DNA of 64,000 bases from Symbiodinium natans (lineage: Eukaryota; Sar; Dinophyceae; Suessiales; Symbiodiniaceae): contig CAJNDS010002693.1 of assembly GCA_905221605.1 (NCBI GenBank), forward strand, positions 100,001 to 164,000, in the 5' to 3' direction. Below the pieces are notes generated by a model. That model was not told where the DNA came from. It made no database searches and saw only the letters and a list, made by a program, of their open reading frames with translations. The translations under genes and the position numbers were made by a program. Shown here in pieces: positions 1-12,079 of the stretch. Position 1 is the stretch's first letter. Every line of letters begins with the position of its first letter.

Positions 1-90
1 AGCGTGAAGAGTCTAGTCCAGCCATTCTGTCGACCAACACCCCCTCCCCCCTCCCAAAGAATCCCACCGCATCCAAACATATGTTTAAAA

Positions 91-196
91 GCGCCACTTT
101 GTTACGGAGCGTTTCCCCTTCAAATAAAAAAGCACCACTTTGTTACGGAGCGTTTCCCCTTCCAAAAAATGCCACTTTGTTACGCAGCGTTTTCCC
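91..196. repeat. three-unit tandem repeat, about 44 bp
   Basis: Three imperfect units share the core CACTTTGTTACGGAGCGTTT (last unit with one change). They are separated by A-rich spacers. No function is evident. Confidence 0.8.
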
Positions 197-239
197 TGTA
201 GTCACCCCACCCCACCCTCGGACCACACATGCACGTAAC

Positions 240-447
240 ATCACGTAACCATGTCAGGTGACCATGTCCTGGGGGGAAGGGGTTGAAATTTCCCGTGACC
301 ATTTCCCCTCAGGGGCGGGGTTGGGAGGGGTTGACCGTTGCCCGTGACCATTTCTCCAGGGGGAGGGGGGAGGGGGTTGACCATTTCCCGGTGACCATTG
401 CCCACGAGTTTTGACCATTGCCCACGAGTTTTCATTGCCCACGAGTT
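240..447. repeat. degenerate GTGACCATT / CCCACGAG tandem repeat
   Basis: Repeated GTGACCATTTCCC and GACCATTGCCCACGAGTTTT motifs, the latter nearly tandem at about 391-447. It is low-complexity sequence, and the frames open through it on the minus strand are explained by the repeat. Confidence 0.7.
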
Positions 448-1339
448 TTGAACCAAAATACTCGATACAAACGATGACAACAAGATACCCGCATGCTTGA
501 CGTCAAAGCTTGGTGTGCTAGATAAATTGTCCCTACTTACGCAAGCGTAACGCAAGACATTTGCCGGCTGCAGCGCATTTTCTTGTTTACTTTTCGCTAT
601 CCATCGGCACGGTATGGCCGTTGTTACTTTCCAGGCTCGCGCTGAAAGGGATCTACGGTGATGTTTTTGACAGTCCCCCTTTTTTCCGCTCGGATCTCTT
701 GGCCCTGCTCCCGACTCTTGCTATCCCCAGAGAGAGGCCATGCTCGGGCCATGGGTCGTTTTTAGGCTTAGGGTTGTGAGCCTCCGAAATGTCACCGACT
801 TGTGATTCCTCTAATTGCTTGGCCTAGAGAGACTCAAGGCGTCTGAGCCGAGCGCGCGCCGACAAGCGCGTCAAAGGCAATGACATGTTTCTACAGCCAA
901 GGATCAACACACCTTGGATGCAGGGGCCCACCCCCACCTCATAGAGATTGAATTTTACGACGTCGCCAGGCATCAAATTTCTTGTGTTCACCTCGGCTCG
1001 GACACCTGGGCCCACCCTGACCCAGCAACTGCATCCGAGCACCGAGCCAGATCAGTCCGGGAGATGAAAAGCCGCCCCTGCCTCATCGAAGCCTGGCTCA
1101 GTTTGCTTTTCATCAGCACAAACAGCCTCGCAACCGGCCTTGGGATGGTGAAGTGGTTCCACTGGCCTGATCCAGCCATACTTGCCCTTGGCACAGGCAG
1201 GCTGTCCCAAAGTGCTGAGATGTGCTGAGCAGTTTGTTTCAAGGACCGGACTTGCCAGCACACAACCTGCCAGGAGCTCAGCAGCTTAAGTCGGCCTTTT
1301 CAGGACCCTTGCAGGAGTCTTTCAGGACTGTTTCAAGAG
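448..1339. other. unique sequence, no gene supported
   Basis: Frames are open on both strands but none has a convincing splice junction or a recognisable protein. Nothing is called here. Confidence 0.5.
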
Positions 1340-1522
1340 TGCCTGACCAAAGTGGGGCGAAGAAGAAAAGCGGTGGTGAGGCAGCGCGTGCGGCATGTTG
1401 GCGACAAGGAAGCGGAAAAACGAAGGCAACTGTTGACCTTGCAAACCTTACTTACGCCTGCGACCCTACATCCCAGAATCCCAGACCCCAGCCACAGCAA
1501 CCTTGAGCGCAAGACTACATGA
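1340..1522 (+). CDS. candidate exon, basic helical protein segment
   Basis: An AG preceded by a T-rich stretch (TTTCAAGAG) opens into a 60-codon frame ending at TGA 1520-1522. The peptide begins CLTKVGRRRKAVVRQRV and continues with a charged, helix-like stretch rich in Arg, Lys, Glu and Leu. A competing frame over the same bases (about 1317-1506) is also open, so the frame is uncertain. It lies 64 bp before the next plus-strand candidate exon and may belong to the same gene. Its 3' limit could instead be a splice donor inside the interval. Family not recognised. Confidence 0.35.
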   Translation, partial: CLTKVGRRRKAVVRQRVRHVGDKEAEKRRQLLTLQTLLTPATLHPRIPDPSHSNLERKTT

Positions 1523-1586
1523 TCAAACATAGCACAACTTGCATGCGCGGTTATGTTAGCACGCATCCCTTATTCCTTCTTTGCAG

Positions 1587-1813
1587 AAACGTTCCACGAC
1601 CGTGGCTTGAAGTCTGTGGCGCCCACGTCGTCCGCAGACCCAAACGTCAACAGCTTCGTTCGTGCCTGCAACAAATGCACGGGTGCAAAGTCCCAATGCA
1701 AACGCCTGGACCGTCGCCTCGGCAAAACACCTCTCGGCTTCATCGATCCAGAGTCTGCATCGGCCGACCTCAGGAGCCGTGGAAGTTTGCAACAAGTTGG
1801 CCAGATGCCTGGA
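1587..1813 (+). CDS. candidate exon with Cys-rich segment
   Basis: A strong pyrimidine tract and acceptor (CCTTATTCCTTCTTTGCAG) precede this 227-bp frame. A possible donor GTGAAT follows at 1814. If that donor is not used, the frame stays open to TGA at 1850-1852 and this would be a terminal exon. The peptide contains CNKCTGAKSQCKRLDRRLGK, a cluster of three Cys among basic residues. That could be a metal-binding or nucleic-acid contact, but no named family fits. The opposite strand is also open for 150 codons, but it lacks a comparable acceptor. This is one of the better exon calls of the left arm. Confidence 0.45.
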
Positions 1814-2180
1814 GTGAATGCTCGAAGCGTCGGCTCCATCTGGGACGATTGAAGTCAACCCTTCCACTTCCACTTCTGGCATCTGCATCTGAGACCACAC
1901 GCGCATGGTCGCCAAGCTGAAGCTCTGGCGACAAGACAACGTGTCTTCACAAAGTCCGTCAGATCCAGGTAGAGACACACGTGCTCCAAGCGCAGGACCC
2001 GGAAACAATATCCGTGTCGAACTGGATGCAGCACGGTGGCGAGCCAGGGCTTGCTGGCAAATTCATGTCAGCCAGAAAGCGTGACCTTCCTCGCTTTGCC
2101 AGCCAGGGTCTTGATGGTTACTAGTAAATTTCCAGCCAATCACCCAACCCCTGTTGGCATTTGAACTGCCAGCAGCTCAG

Positions 2181-2450
2181 GATGAGAATTTGACACGGGC
2201 CGGGCGGCAGGGTGCGGTGAAGATTGACGCTTGTGGCCAAACGTGCTGCGTGCTTGGTCTGCCCCAAATAATGACTTCGATGATTCCGGATGAATCCGGA
2301 TTGCAACGGGTTAGACTTGAACAGGAACATGATGAGGCGTCCGTCCGTGAAGCAGTCCTGTCCCCGTTGATAATTTGCCCAAAAATCAGGCGCGGTTTTT
2401 TCATCTGGAGCACTTATCATCATATAATAGCTGATCGGCAATGCTTCTAA
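2181..2450 (+). CDS. weak candidate exon
   Basis: The frame is open from a CTCAG|G junction to a stop at 2450. It includes the hydrophilic stretch PDESGLQRVRLEQEHDEASV. The minus strand is open over the same bases, so strand and reality are uncertain. Product unknown. Confidence 0.22.
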   Translation, partial: DENLTRAGRQGAVKIDACGQTCCVLGLPQIMTSMIPDESGLQRVRLEQEHDEASVREAVLSPLIICPKIRRGFFIWSTYHHIIADRQCF

Positions 2451-2499
2451 CATGCTGTGACCAGCTCCCCTGTCTCGCAGTAGCGCGCAGTTCACCGGG

Positions 2500-2698
2500 C
2501 AGACCATGTCTGTACTTTATGCACCGAGATTCTTTCGGGACCGCGGAGCCCGTGCAATGATTCTATGTGCTATTGCTGCTATTGTGTGCTTCCAGAAAGA
2601 CATGTAAAAATCTGCATCGTTTTTCGGTCTGCTGCTCCACGTGCATCAGGTCCCGGTCCTGCTTCCCACGGAGGCCACAGCACTCTTGGCCCATGATG
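2500..2698 (+). repeat. dispersed 199-bp repeat, copy 1
   Basis: A 199-bp block recurs at 8712-8910 in the same orientation with about three substitutions. It begins CAGACCATGTCTGTACTTTA and ends GGCCCATGATG. No terminal inverted repeats are apparent. It could be a SINE-like unit or a piece of a segmental duplication. Confidence 0.9.
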
Positions 2699-2699
2699 C

Positions 2700-4577
2700 A
2701 GGCAGGGGAAGAATGGGAAGACTAGCTGTGATTTGAGCCACACTTGGCGCTACAGAAGAAAGAGAAGAACCCAAGCGAAGCGTCAACACATGGAGCCCCC
2801 ACCCCGCCCCCCTTCACCATAAGGGCCCGCAGACTCTCAGGACATAAACAAAAAGGCGCAAAACGCTAAATTCCTTAACCGTGCACTTCGAAGCCCTATC
2901 TCTTCACCTCCAGCATTGAGGCCGCGGCGCGAGCAGTGCAAAAGAGGCCGTGCTCGTTCCGTTAGTGACCTCAAGGAAATTGCGGCTTGGGTCTTCGGCA
3001 TCTGGCGATGGGCACACAAGTTGCTTGCCAGCTGTTGTTTATGTGTTTGCTTGTTGTTCTTAGCCTTTTTCCCCCCTGGGCTGTTGTCGCTATTTTCGAC
3101 TGTCCAAAGCCAGGGGCCTACGAGCAGCAAACATCCAACGCACGGAACTATGCTGAATTGCTCTCAACTCATGCGCAGGCTGGGCATCCCAGCTGGTGTC
3201 CAGCACGTGGAAGAAAGGGCACTTTTGGGCCTGAAGCTTTTCCCAGCCAAAAAAAGAAACCCTCCCCCATAGCGCGGGCCAGTCATGTCAGAAGAACTCA
3301 TGCACTCCTGCTCACTCACCCGCATGAGGCGTCAAAAAGTAAAACCGTAGTGACGGAGCACCCCCCATAACATGCTGCATATGCCTTTATGCATACACAC
3401 TCCCAACACGGAAACCCAGCATCGTGCCTTGGTGTCAACAAGTCCCCCCAAGAGAGTGAAGTGAGTTGTTTCTGCATTCTTCATTCTACGAGTAACTCTC
3501 TTTTTGATCAATGCTCTCAGATGCTAGATGATTTTCTGCTGTTGCCAACGAGCCTGTGACAAACATGGCCCACCTGCCTGCACCCGCAGTGCTCCAGCGG
3601 ATTCTTGCCCTGCTGGCCCTGGCTTGCGGGGGGGGTTCATTATCAGCATTGTTCTTCCTATTTCACTTCTTCTAGTATTGTTCTTATTCTGGCTATTAAA
3701 CCGCTATTTTTGTCATGTGTGTGATGATTATGGTTCTGTTGTTATTATCAGGGTTCTGATTATTTTATTGCAATTGTTGTCGTTCTTATGGATATTGTTG
3801 CTGGTCTAGCTCTTTCCCTAAACCCCCCTTCCGTCGCTCCTGGCACTCCTCGGCAAAAGCTATTGGACGAAATGTGCTCCTGGCACCTCCATGTCGAAGC
3901 CTCCAAGCCGCAAGCAGGCCAAAGGCAACACCACGGCACCCCAGGGTTTTGTGCTCAACCCCCCAAACCCTCAACTCTAAACCTTAGGGGAAGAAGACGC
4001 CGAGCACCCTGCAAGCTGTGGGCCATCTCGTCAGTGATGGCCAGGCCTGTGGCTTCCAGGGCATTTTTTTTTGCCACCCGCACTGCACACGCCGGCACTC
4101 CGCGGGGACTAGTCGAGGCTCGTTGCTTTTGTTTTTAGGAGACGCGCCCAGAATACACGCTGGACTCTATGAACCCTAAAGGCCCCAAACCCTTCTTGGG
4201 GTCTTTCGGCACTTCCTCCACAAACAATCCCAAGCGTCCTCTCCAACAAAATTGACCCAAGCATCCTGTCGGCCCAGGCGCTGCCTCAGAGGAAAAAGTG
4301 CCAGGAAAGCTTCGGCCCCCCAATCTGAGAAAAGCAAAGGGAGGGGCATGACTTAGGGTTGGCTAGTTTGCTTATGTTGATCTCAAAATGTGCAAGGAAA
4401 CGTGCATGAAACCGTCTCAATGCAAGGAGAGAGAGGGCCTCGACATGGATGGAGACCCGCCGTGGCGGCGAAAGGACCGAGTGCACACTGCTGACCTTTC
4501 TGAGTCTTGCACTTGTACGGGGACCCGGTTTTGAGGCGGGATCCTCTCAATGGCGTAGGTTACCGTGGGTTCCTCAG
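2700..4577. other. unique sequence with no supported gene
   Basis: Contains T-rich and C-rich stretches (for example 3640-3790) and scattered open frames on both strands. Nothing stands out as coding. Confidence 0.45.
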
Positions 4578-4733
4578 GTGCTACCAATGATGCCAGCGCT
4601 CGCGCCATCTCGCGCAACATGATGCAAAGAGCCAATGACATGTTGAGAAACGCACGCCAGCACCCGCACACACTTCAAGCTCGCCGCTTCAACCACGAGG
4701 CCTTCCAAATGATATTGTGTATACTGGGCGAGG
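4578..4733 (+). CDS. candidate internal exon, helical protein segment
   Basis: The acceptor TTCCTCAG|G leads into 156 bp ending at a possible donor GTGCC at 4734. The peptide ATNDASARAISRNMMQRAND and what follows reads like a soluble helical protein. It later contains HTLQARRFNHEAFQMILCIL. The phase leaves two bases at the start and one at the end, as expected of an internal exon. No family recognised. The minus strand is open too but reads as a less plausible composition. Confidence 0.45.
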
Positions 4734-7200
4734 GTGCCTTACTCACGCAAGTGCTGCACAGCCCCACTACCCGCAGCTGAACCCGTTCATGATCAAGCTT
4801 CTCACATCCTTTCATGCTGTGTAGCAACACGCGGGTGCTTGCCTGGCACTACCAGGTCACAGGCACTTGGAACTAGGCTGAAGAGGACCACACAGGACCA
4901 GGCAGCAGAGCGGCAGCAGCTCGAAGAGGCTGAAAGTCAAGACCTCAAGACCTCGGGCTGTTCACTGGGGCTCTTCGCTGGTCTTGGTATGACGAGCGCT
5001 AGCGTAGGTCGTCCAGGCATCTCACTGGGCGCTTTCCCATGACTCCCATGACCTTCAACCTCAACCCGAAATTTCCTAAATCCGGAACCCGATGCTTTAG
5101 AACCCAACATCAGACCCCAAACCGCCCTTGCGCCCTCAGCCCTAAACCCTGCCCAGCTGAGCCCATCCTGCATCTGCTGTTGTGGGGGGGGAGGAAAACA
5201 AGGCGACAGCGTCCAGGGAACAGGTTGGGGCTTGGAGCTTGGAGGTTTCCGGCGGGGTTGGGGCTTAGGCGCCCTTCCCTGCGCTGTAACGCGCACCATG
5301 AGCAGTCAGTGCCAACGCACAGCGCGTGATAGCGCGTGCACTCCGTGAGACGAGGTGAAACAAGGGCCAGGCTTGCCCTCATCATGCTGGGAGCCCGGGG
5401 ACCCAGCGAAAGCTTTTAGGGTTGAGTACTTTTGGCTTCACGCTGTTTTTAATCAAAAGCCATTTTTCCCCCAACTATCCCCAACTACTACCCCCCCCCC
5501 CCCCCTGCTCGGATTCCAGAATTCGGTGTGGCCAAAATCTGTAAACTGCAAACTTGGGGGGTGGGAAAGGGGGGTGGCCCTCATTCTCAAGCAGTTCTCG
5601 TACTGGGCTGGGGTTTGCTCAAACAAGTGCGTTAAATTGGCAGGGAGGAGGGGAAGTACGGTCTCGGGCTTTAGGGCGGTATATGGGTTTAGGGTCCATG
5701 GGTAGGGTGCGTCAGCAAGGCTGCGGGAGGCTCTTCATGATCAGCTCCTCAGTAGCAGGGAGGGCATCTGAAACGGGGGGCGGAAGCCAAGGACTGGAGA
5801 AGTTTGGGCTCTGAGTCTGGCACAGAGCCGTCCCGGAAGTAAACCCTCGCCGCGGCCTCGCCCCCGATGGTGGGCCTCAGATTGGCCGGGCACAACGAAG
5901 ATGGCTGCTGCCACCAGCTCCTCAAGACTGAATCTCGGCACGGCACCAGCATCGGAGCATCTCGCCCCCCACAACGATGCAAACATTGATGTGGTCCTAC
6001 ACTTGGCGACGCATCCAACTGCGACCGACTGGCACTTCTCACACCTTTCGAGACTTCTACAGGCTGCAGAGCAGCCAGTCAAGACCAGAAGTGCCGACAA
6101 GCAAAACAGACAGTTTAGGCCAAACGCACCAAGAAGCAAACCAACGAATCTAAGGCCGGACGATAAGAGAAAGCAGCAACACCGTGACTGCGCAACTCAC
6201 GGAGTCCGCACGAGCTATCCTAAACCAAAGCTGCAACCTCAGCCAACCTCAACTCTCAAGATCACTCCAAGTTCTGATCGCCCCGGCCACTGTTCTCCTG
6301 AAGGGCAATTCCCGGAGCCACGCGCGAAGCTTGGGGAGGAAAACTGTGATCTGATCTCGAAGGGGATACCCCAACAAGCAAAACAACCACACAAGTTGAG
6401 CTTAAGGCCGGGCACAGCCATACTTAAGCACCAAATTGCCAAACCGGAAAACCCGGCCCTAAACCATCCCAAGCCCTAAACCGCTGGGTTTGCCGGGGCC
6501 CATTCCTGCTCGGCGAACCCGCCAACTTGTCTCTTGAGCTGTTCGCACCTTCTTGATTCTTGTCGCGCTTTGTGCACTGTGTGACTTCTCGTGTTCCATG
6601 GCTCTTGCCGGGCCCGTGCGCGGAAAAGTCGCATAATAAAAAAGACTTGTCGACTTGTTTAGTTCTGGGCACACTTCTGCAACTCTGGATGGCAGCGAAA
6701 GCTCGTACGATGGGTTAGGAAAGTCGGGCCATTGACGACACGACATTCCATGAAGCAAGCTTGCGTAACTTAAAAGAGCGGGGGATTTGGGGGAAGGGGC
6801 CAAAGCTGTTCCTGTGTTTTGATGGAGGGCCAAGGGGACCAGAGGACCGTGGGACAAAGGACGAAGGCTAAGAGGTCAAAGGAATGAAGCACCGGAAGGG
6901 CTTCCGGGGTCGCCAACGTTACGGAAACCGAGCCACAGCCAACGATAGGAAAGAGGAAAGAAGAAGATGAAAACCCAAAAAAGCTCCTCATCCACCTCGC
7001 TAGAACCCGCGAGCTCGAATGGAGTAATGAGCTGCACCCGGGCCAGCCTCAGGCACGGAAGCGCTACAAGTAGACACAAGGTCGAAAAACTCCTGAGCCC
7101 ATGACGTGACCAGGACTTCGCGCTCCCGACCTCTTGCGAGACGGAGGCGCCTGGCCTGAAGCGACTGGGTTTGGTGGGCATAATGGCATAGAGCCTCAAG
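4734..7200. other. unique sequence, homopolymer C tract, no supported gene
   Basis: Holds a C tract near 5491-5506 and frames open on both strands near 5901-6120. Their junctions are not convincing enough for a call. Confidence 0.4.
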
Positions 7201-7251
7201 CTGTGCTGCTTGTCAAGCTGTGCTGCTTGTCAAGCTGTGCTGCTTGTCAAG
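7201..7251 (+). repeat. 17-bp tandem repeat, three copies
   Basis: Three exact consecutive copies of CTGTGCTGCTTGTCAAG. Confidence 0.95.
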
Positions 7252-8199
7252 CTGTGGCTGGGACCCAAGAACCGACTCCCAACTCCAGATCCGCCACATC
7301 GTCGTTCTGCGGCCTGCTGGGTGCGGTTGGGGGGATATGCGCCATGACTCAACGGTTTGCTGCTTCTCGAAAATAGACCAGAATATGGTGTCGTTGCTTT
7401 AGGTGGCTCCTTCTATCACTCACTCACTAATGCCCACTAAAGCTGCAGCATCAACATGCTTGTTTGAAGAAGCCCCTTTCTACCACGCACCTCGAAGCCG
7501 GTCCTGAAGAACCCGGTAGGTAAAGCACCACACGGCTCGAATTTTTCCCAAGACTTGTTATACTTGTCAGCCTCCAGCCATCAATACACCGACAGGCTCA
7601 AAATGCTCCCAAACATCCATAGTTCTTCAAGTTTGGGGAACTTCGGGAAAATTCACGTCGGTGTTTTGTAAGCTTGGGGTAGCCGAAGCACCACAGGGCC
7701 GCAGGGCTCGAAATTTCACAAGATTGCTGAAACCGGACATCAAAGGCACCGACCGGCTTGAAGTTCCCCAAAGTGCCGGAAAGTTTTGTGGAACCATGAA
7801 GCCTGGAGGGCCCTGGTACTTGAAAGTTGGTGATTGTTGTGAAAGTTCGAGCCTGTCAGCGTTTCAGCGGCCTCATGTTTTGGATATGTTGGGAAAAATG
7901 CGCGCCCGTGTTTGGTGAGCTTAGGGTCCCTGAAGCACAGCTGGGCTCGACTTCCCCCCCCCCCCAACTCTTCAAAAAGAAGCGAGGGAGTTTCATTCCG
8001 CCTGGAGTTCTCCTGACCGGGTGTCTTAATGAAAGCTTAGTGTTGTCGAGCCCGTCAGTGTCTCAACCCTTGCTGACGACTCCTCCCTGCTTCGGAGACA
8101 GGGGTGGGGTGGATCAGTGGATCAATGGTGTTTGGCAGGGTGAGGGGGGTCGGAAAAATACCAACAAATAACACATATACACATACGCTGTATGTACTA

Positions 8200-8200
<1 letters not shown>
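7252..8200. other. unique sequence, nothing called
   Basis: Several similar phrases (CTCGAA.TTTCCCAA.A, GCACCACAGGGC) recur at about 100-bp spacing between 7500 and 8000. This suggests an old degenerate tandem duplication, but no coding call is possible. Confidence 0.35.

Positions 8201-8201
<1 letters not shown>

Positions 8202-8248
<47 letters not shown>
8202..8248 (+). repeat. (CT)n microsatellite
   Basis: An uninterrupted CT dinucleotide run ending in a CTTTCTC variation. Confidence 0.97.
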
Positions 8249-8249
<1 letters not shown>

Positions 8250-8711
8250 GTTCCCTGCGGCTCGCTCCATCTTGGTGCTACACACTCCGAAAAAGGCCTC
8301 GAACTTAAACCCTTCGCACCAGACCCTGAACCCCAAAACCTGCTTCAAAGGTCAGAGCTCTGCGCTCCGGGCTTTAGGGCTTGGGATGCTTTTTCCCTTT
8401 GGGCGGGTTGACAGAAAGCCCACCACACCTAAACCCTAGAGCCAAAGGCCTACAAACCCTTTCTGCACAAAGGAACCCTATAACCCCAAGCCCTCAAACC
8501 CTCAAAACCCTGAGCCCTCAGCCCGACACCCTGACCCCCGCATGGGGAAATGGGAAGGAAGAGACCCCGGAAACCGTCTAAACTCCAGGGAGCCCATAGA
8601 TTCTTTTTTTTGCAGGGGTATGCAGCAGCCCAGCTCGGCCGAGCCGAGCGCGCTCCCCTATGCTCCTTGAAGCCGAGATCCAGGAGTCGTCCTGGAAAGC
8701 ACAGGCCACGC

Positions 8712-8910
8712 CAGACCATGTCTGTACTTTATGCACCGAAATTCTTTCGGGACCGCGGAGCCCGTGCAATGATTCTATGTGCTATTGCTGCCATTGTGCG
8801 CTTCCAGAAAGACATGTAAAAATCTGCATCGTTTTTCGGTCTGCTGCTCCACGTGCATCAGGTCCCGGTCCTGCTTCCCACGGAGGCCACAGCACTCTTG
8901 GCCCATGATG
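8712..8910 (+). repeat. dispersed 199-bp repeat, copy 2
   Basis: Near-identical copy of 2500-2698. Flanking sequence differs completely on both sides, so the block moved or was copied as a unit. Confidence 0.9.
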
Positions 8911-10407
8911 GTGTAACTTACTGAGCCCCTTCTGGCATGCCCACACTCTCTGTCATTGCCTCGTGTCGCGCGCGCTGCCCTCGCCAGCAGCGGTTGCTGC
9001 CAGTCACCCCCAGCGCTTGAAAAACATTGCACCAGCGCGTTAAATCTTCCTGCGTGGGCCGTTTAAAGTGCATGGCACACGCCACCCGAACGGGAGGGTT
9101 TGAGGCCTTGGAAGCTTCAATCCTGCTCCCCCCCCGTTATGTGTCCACGGAGCTACTCTATCGAGGGCTTTTTGAAGGTCTCCAATTTGCGGAAGCTGCC
9201 CTGAACCCCAGCAACCAAGGACACCGTGCCAGCCATGTGGCGTAAAGCTCACGCCGTAGAGCCTCTATTGAGAGCCTCCGGCCCTGACTGCCGAAATGCG
9301 ACAAATGTGCTGAGGTTTATGGTTTTGGGCAGGGCTTGATGAGTTCACGCAGTGAAGCATGCAGAAGATGTACGGAGTAAGGATGCATCGATGAGAGCGC
9401 CAGCGTAAGATGAGGATTTCAAGCATACATGTTTGTTTCGAAGCTTTTCCAAATGCCGTTTGCAGTTTACGCTGAAGCCTTCAACGATATTTCCAACCTC
9501 GGAGCTCCTGAGGCCCCGACGACGTCGGATGCAGCAATCCGCGACACTTGGTGAGGGCTTGGGGAGTCCTCTTCCTCAGCTTCGGTCGCCGCTGCTGCCC
9601 AGGCCTTCGAAAATCTGCCTTGCAACTTGCACATGCCTTTTAGAACGATATCGAAAGCTGGGGGCCATTAACGGGGGAGGGGACCCCTGAGCTGTGAACA
9701 TCTGGGGACAGACGTAAGCAAAACATGCCTTTTCAATTGGGTACGCAACGCTGCCTGTTCTTCCAGCACCTGCTTACATGCGCACGCTGTGCACTACAGC
9801 ACACGACTGCATACGAGGCGACGCGTACTGACCTGGACCCTTACTGACATACTGGCGTGCCAATCCCACGAGTGACGGCCTTCTCCAATTGAACCCGCCG
9901 CTTCTCAAGTTCCTGGAAAGGCTCCAGAGCTGCAGGGATCTGCAAGGATCTGCAGGGTTCTCCATGGCAGAATCTGCTTCACTCGCATATGCTGCGTTTC
10001 CAGCCGGCTAAAGAGACATGCCACAGCCTCGGCAGAACATCCAAGGTCTATAGAGTCGAATCGCTCAGGTTTGCTACGCTCAGCTGGCAAGAGGCGACAA
10101 CTCATATGCCCTTTTTTCCTGGACTGCTCGCCCCTGCTGCCGGGCCAAGCCTTTCAAAGAGATGGCCATCCCGCTGCGCACTATTCGGGCGCATGGCTCG
10201 AAACAGCGAAACCCCAACGCTGAGTCTGAGCCAGCGGTTTGTACATCCACGTAGGGATTTCAAGCGCTTAAGCGCGAAGCAGAAAGAAGAACAGGTTGGA
10301 TACGCAAGTCCCACTGAGCTGCAGGTTGGAGTAAAGCTAAAAAAGGACTGACTTTGGCTGATTAGCAGGTCAAGATATCCCATTGAGGAGAAACGAACAG
10401 AATCATG
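8911..10407. other. unique sequence, no supported gene
   Basis: The plus frame at 9989-10351 ends in a charged tail, but it lacks a clear acceptor and the minus strand is also open. It is not called. Confidence 0.4.
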
Positions 10408-10640
10408 TCTGAAATGGGGGCCTCCAGGTCTGGTGATGTGTCTGAAATGAGTCCAGTAGCTTCACCTAAAGACCATGCTACAGCCTGAGTGAAATGAGGC
10501 CTCCCGGGCCCAAGCCACCTCTGTCTGAAACGAAGGCTCCCGGGCTCTTTGTGAACAATGTGTTTGGATGATCCTGCATGGTTTGGCCCCTACCAAGATC
10601 CGTCTGAAATGAGGCCTCCCAGGTCCCCGCCGGCAGCATT
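10408..10640 (+). repeat. interspersed TCTGAAATGRGGCCTCC repeat
   Basis: The phrase TCTGAAATGAGGCCTCC, or close variants with CCCGGGC tails, occurs about five times at irregular 30-80 bp spacing. It is a degenerate minisatellite. Confidence 0.7.
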
Positions 10641-10712
10641 TCCAAGAAACAATCAATTCTGACAGCACCCGGGTGCCTTCATTGCAGACAAGTAATGGGC
10701 ACGGGGATCCCC

Positions 10713-11511
10713 AAACCCTAAACCCTAAACCCTAAACCCTAAACCCTAAACCCTAAACCGCCCCCAAGCCCTAAGCCCTAAACCCGAACCGCCAACTGAT
10801 GGCCGGCTGTGAAGGGTTCCCCCCTGACAATGCACCCCACCACCTCCTCATGTTCCGTCTGTTGGGGGGTTTAGGGTTTAGGGTTTTGGGGCTTCTGAGG
10901 GCCTCTAGAATCCTAAACCCCTGAAACCCCAAATAGGTGGCACGAATGCCGAAGCCGAAACCAACAAACAAGAACTACACCCCAACCTCCAAACCCCCTA
11001 ACCCCTCTCATCCCCCTAATCCCCCTACTCCCCCTACTCCCTAAACCTCTAAAAGCCCAACCAACTCAAAAAGCAAAAAATCAACAACCCAAAACCTCTA
11101 AACACCCCTAATAAAACCCCTTAACATCCCTGAACGCCCTTTATAAATAGAAGAAAACTCAAAAGCCCCTCAAACCCAAAAAAAACCCTGAAAGCCCCCA
11201 AAAAAAACCGAAAGCCCCCTTCGGAGCCCCAGACGCTTCCGGGAGCCCCGGGCAGGCCATGACGCGCCAAGGCGTGGCCAAAGGCGTCGTTGAAGTTCAG
11301 GCCGATGAAGCCTCGGCTGACATCCTTTAATGGGGGGCTTGAGGGTTTTTTTTTTAAGGGGCCTTTTTGGGGGTTTGGGGCTTTCGGGTTTCGGGTTTAG
11401 GGTTTAGGGTTTAGGGTTTAGGGCTTAGGGTTCTATGGGGGCTTTGGGGGTTTGGGGGGTTTGGGGGTTTAGGGGCTTTAGGGGCTTTGGGATTTAGGCG
11501 CTTTAGATGCT
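10713..11511. repeat. first telomere-like mosaic block
   Basis: A CCCTAAA array (about 10713-10758) opens the mosaic. It then degenerates into C/A-rich and later G/T-rich derivatives. A TTTAGGG run lies at about 11394-11428. No coding islands are convincing here. Confidence 0.8.
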
Positions 11512-11921
11512 TTGGGGCCCTTGGTTTGGGTCACAAGGGCTTGTTCAAAGAACCCTAAACCCCAAACCCTAAACCCCAAAACTAAAATCTCCACCCCCCA
11601 AAGCCTCTTGAAGCTGCAAACTTGTCACCTGCCCCTGCTCTGGAAGCGTTCCAATCTTTTCAGGCTGACAAGGCTGCTGTCGCGGGTCTTCTTCGTGCTG
11701 TATGGGATGTTTTTTTGTAGTTCTCTTCTTCTATCTCACACGCCATCTGCAAGTGCAGGCGGATCACAGACCGTCCTGCTTGAGTGCACATGCCTAAACC
11801 AAACCAAGAGGGTCTGCAGTCTGCAGGTTAGGGGCTTGCACCCCACCCAAGGTGAGCTAAGTGGGCGGTGTAATTTAGGGGCCTTAAGTTTGGGGGGATA
11901 CTTTTTGGGATAGCCCCCCTT

Positions 11922-12000
11922 ATACTAACAACAGTCCTTAATAGGGATTATAGTACCCCCTACTATCAACCCTACTCAGGACTGATAGCAGAAGGGGAAA
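11922..12000. mobile_element. palindromic element related to 56544-56603
   Basis: Has the end TTATACTAACAACAGTCCTTAATAG and a weakly inverted right side containing CAGGACTGATAGCAG. The copy near 56.57 kb shows the palindrome clearly. Confidence 0.4.
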
Positions 12001-12010
12001 CATCCCAAGA

Positions 12011-12079
12011 GATTGTAGTATAAATCTGTAGGGACCATACCGAATACTATTGGTAGTTCTTCCGACCCCTCCATTACAC
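12011..12079 (-). mobile_element. introner-like dispersed repeat, copy 1
   Basis: Read on the minus strand the unit starts with a GT and runs through GGGTCGGA ... AATAGTATTC...GTATGGTCCCTAC. This block recurs at five other places in the window. In this copy the starting GT is the proposed donor of the candidate exon at 12080-12318. That makes an intron-forming insertion possible. Confidence 0.55.

Noticed and set aside
5741-6479. Frames of 130-190 codons on both strands
   Set aside because: Both strands are open, the junctions are weak and neither protein has recognisable features; left uncalled.
9989-10351. Plus-strand 120-codon frame with a Lys-rich tail
   Set aside because: No convincing start or acceptor, and the complementary frame is equally open.
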